DNA from: Alphaproteobacteria bacterium
Lineage (GTDB): Bacteria; Pseudomonadota; Alphaproteobacteria; Sphingomonadales; SMXR01
Length of the DNA stretch: 8,762 bases
NCBI GenBank assembly: GCA_004356215.1
Contig: SMXR01000044.1
Coordinates: 1-8,762, forward strand
Direction: 5' to 3'
Part shown: piece by piece, positions 8,442 to 8,762 of the stretch
How the letters are laid out: each line of letters begins with the position of its first letter
Position numbering within the stretch: the first letter of the stretch is position 1
Notes under the pieces: model-generated
What the model was told of the DNA's origin: nothing
What the model saw: only the letters and a program-made list of their open reading frames with translations
Databases searched by the model: none
Translations under genes and position numbers: made by a program

Positions 8442-8619
8442 TTCCTAAAACCCAGGCTCCCAAATCCGGTGGGTTCCTATTTTGCTTTCCCTGACATACT
8501 TAAGCTCAAACCGCAAGGAAATCTCTTAAAGTTTGGTGTTTTTATGTTGCCCGAGAAGCCCCTTGAGGTATCATCTTCGTTGAATTTAAATTAGCCCGGA
8601 AATATAAATCAAGTTTGGG
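8442..8619. other. Divergent intergenic region
   Basis: These 178 bases separate the starts of two divergently transcribed genes, glutamate dehydrogenase (leftward) and the acyl-CoA synthetase-like gene (rightward), so both promoters are expected here. The rightward half is AT-rich and has a good sigma-70-like promoter. On the leftward strand I found no convincing -35/-10 pair. I see no strong terminator hairpin, direct-repeat array or tRNA-like fold. An open frame crossing the region (8391-8594, plus strand) has no recognisable protein character. Confidence 0.7.
8580..8608 (+). promoter_or_regulatory. Candidate sigma-70 promoter for the acyl-CoA synthetase-like gene
   Basis: TTGAAT (8580-8585, four matches to TTGACA) and TATAAA (8603-8608, five matches to TATAAT) are separated by exactly 17 bases. 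Transcription would be expected to begin near 8614-8616. That leaves almost no leader before the ATG at 8620 and a short one before the ATGs at 8632 and 8638. An overlapping weaker option pairs TTGAGG (8563-8568) with TTAAAT (8586-8591), also at 17 bases. The assignment rests on consensus match only. Confidence 0.4.
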
Positions 8620-8762
8620 ATGAAACGACCTATGACCATGGACAGTCAAACCAAGACCTGGACCTCTTTGCCGGCGATGTTTTTCGACCAGGCCAGGCGT
8701 CATGGTGAAGAGCCCTTCTTGTCAGCCAAAAGGGATGGCAACTGGCACCATTTAAGTTGGAA
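8620..8762 (+). CDS. Probable long-chain acyl-CoA synthetase (AMP-forming), N-terminal fragment
   Basis: Only about 48 codons are visible before the window ends. The segment LPAMFFDQARRHGEEPFLSA followed by KRDGNWHHLSW is the characteristic opening of AMP-binding fatty-acid-CoA ligases (FAA1/FadD15 type), in which a short helix over the phrase 'everyone's membrane/activation domain' is followed by an aromatic-rich 'W-x-x-L-S-W' strand. Such enzymes convert a fatty acid, ATP and CoA to acyl-CoA at the inner face of the membrane. The catalytic AMP-binding motifs lie beyond the edge, so substrate class cannot be judged. Three in-frame ATGs are possible starts: 8620, 8632 and 8638, with an in-frame TAA at 8605. 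A GGGA (8617-8620) about 11 bases before 8632, and the candidate promoter ending at 8608, make 8632 or 8638 at least as likely as 8620. The gene is divergent from the glutamate dehydrogenase gene. Confidence 0.65.
   Translation, partial: MKRPMTMDSQTKTWTSLPAMFFDQARRHGEEPFLSAKRDGNWHHLSW

Noticed and set aside
8442..8560. Sigma-70 promoter for glutamate dehydrogenase on the minus strand
   Set aside because: TTGAGC and TTGCGG occur, but no acceptable -10 hexamer lies at 16-18 bases from either. The promoter may need an activator or another sigma factor, but I cannot place it.
8391..8594. 67-codon plus-strand open frame spanning the glutamate dehydrogenase start and the intergenic region
   Set aside because: It begins inside the antisense of a real gene, has no family resemblance, and overlaps the region expected to hold both divergent promoters.
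1..8762. Mobile element, CRISPR, toxin-antitoxin or defence system
   Set aside because: No transposase, integrase, repeat array, tRNA or small paired gene module is visible. The window is almost fully occupied by intact housekeeping genes.

Overview
The window looks like an ordinary chromosomal housekeeping segment of an alphaproteobacterium, perhaps Rhodospirillales-like. The basis is the alphaproteobacterial style of the RsmB-type methyltransferase, the very large 180-kDa-class NAD-dependent glutamate dehydrogenase, and moderate base composition (roughly half G+C by eye). The lineage is inferred from protein character only. I see no rRNA, tRNA, CRISPR array, insertion sequence, integrase, attachment site or phage gene.

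Layout. Bases 1-3542 carry three plus-strand genes in close succession: the 3' part of an rsmB-like rRNA m5C methyltransferase gene (its start lies left of the window), rpe (ribulose-phosphate 3-epimerase) and purH (bifunctional AICAR formyltransferase / IMP cyclohydrolase). The rsmB-rpe gap is 61 bases and the rpe-purH gap is 15, so they are probably co-transcribed. purH then meets, tail to tail with only 6 bases between stop codons, a 4.9-kb minus-strand gene (3549-8441) for the 1630-residue NAD-glutamate dehydrogenase. Beyond its start lies a 178-base divergent intergenic region. The first 48 codons of a plus-strand gene that looks like a long-chain acyl-CoA synthetase then run off the right edge.

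How the genes relate. Rpe supplies and drains pentose phosphates, the precursors of PRPP, and PurH performs the last two steps of de novo IMP synthesis, so rpe-purH is a plausible pentose-to-purine pairing. RsmB adds a ribosome-maturation function. Glutamate dehydrogenase feeds glutamate carbon into the TCA cycle as 2-oxoglutarate and releases ammonium, and the acyl-CoA synthetase would activate fatty acids. These last two are separate catabolic transcription units.

I found no new multi-gene system. The points worth a second look are small and regulatory. A perfect 9-bp inverted repeat buries the rpe ribosome-binding site. A possible five-codon leader ORF has a stop that overlaps the purH start as ATGA. 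The purH and glutamate dehydrogenase genes converge with no visible terminator. A good sigma-70-like promoter lies almost on top of the possible starts of the acyl-CoA synthetase gene.
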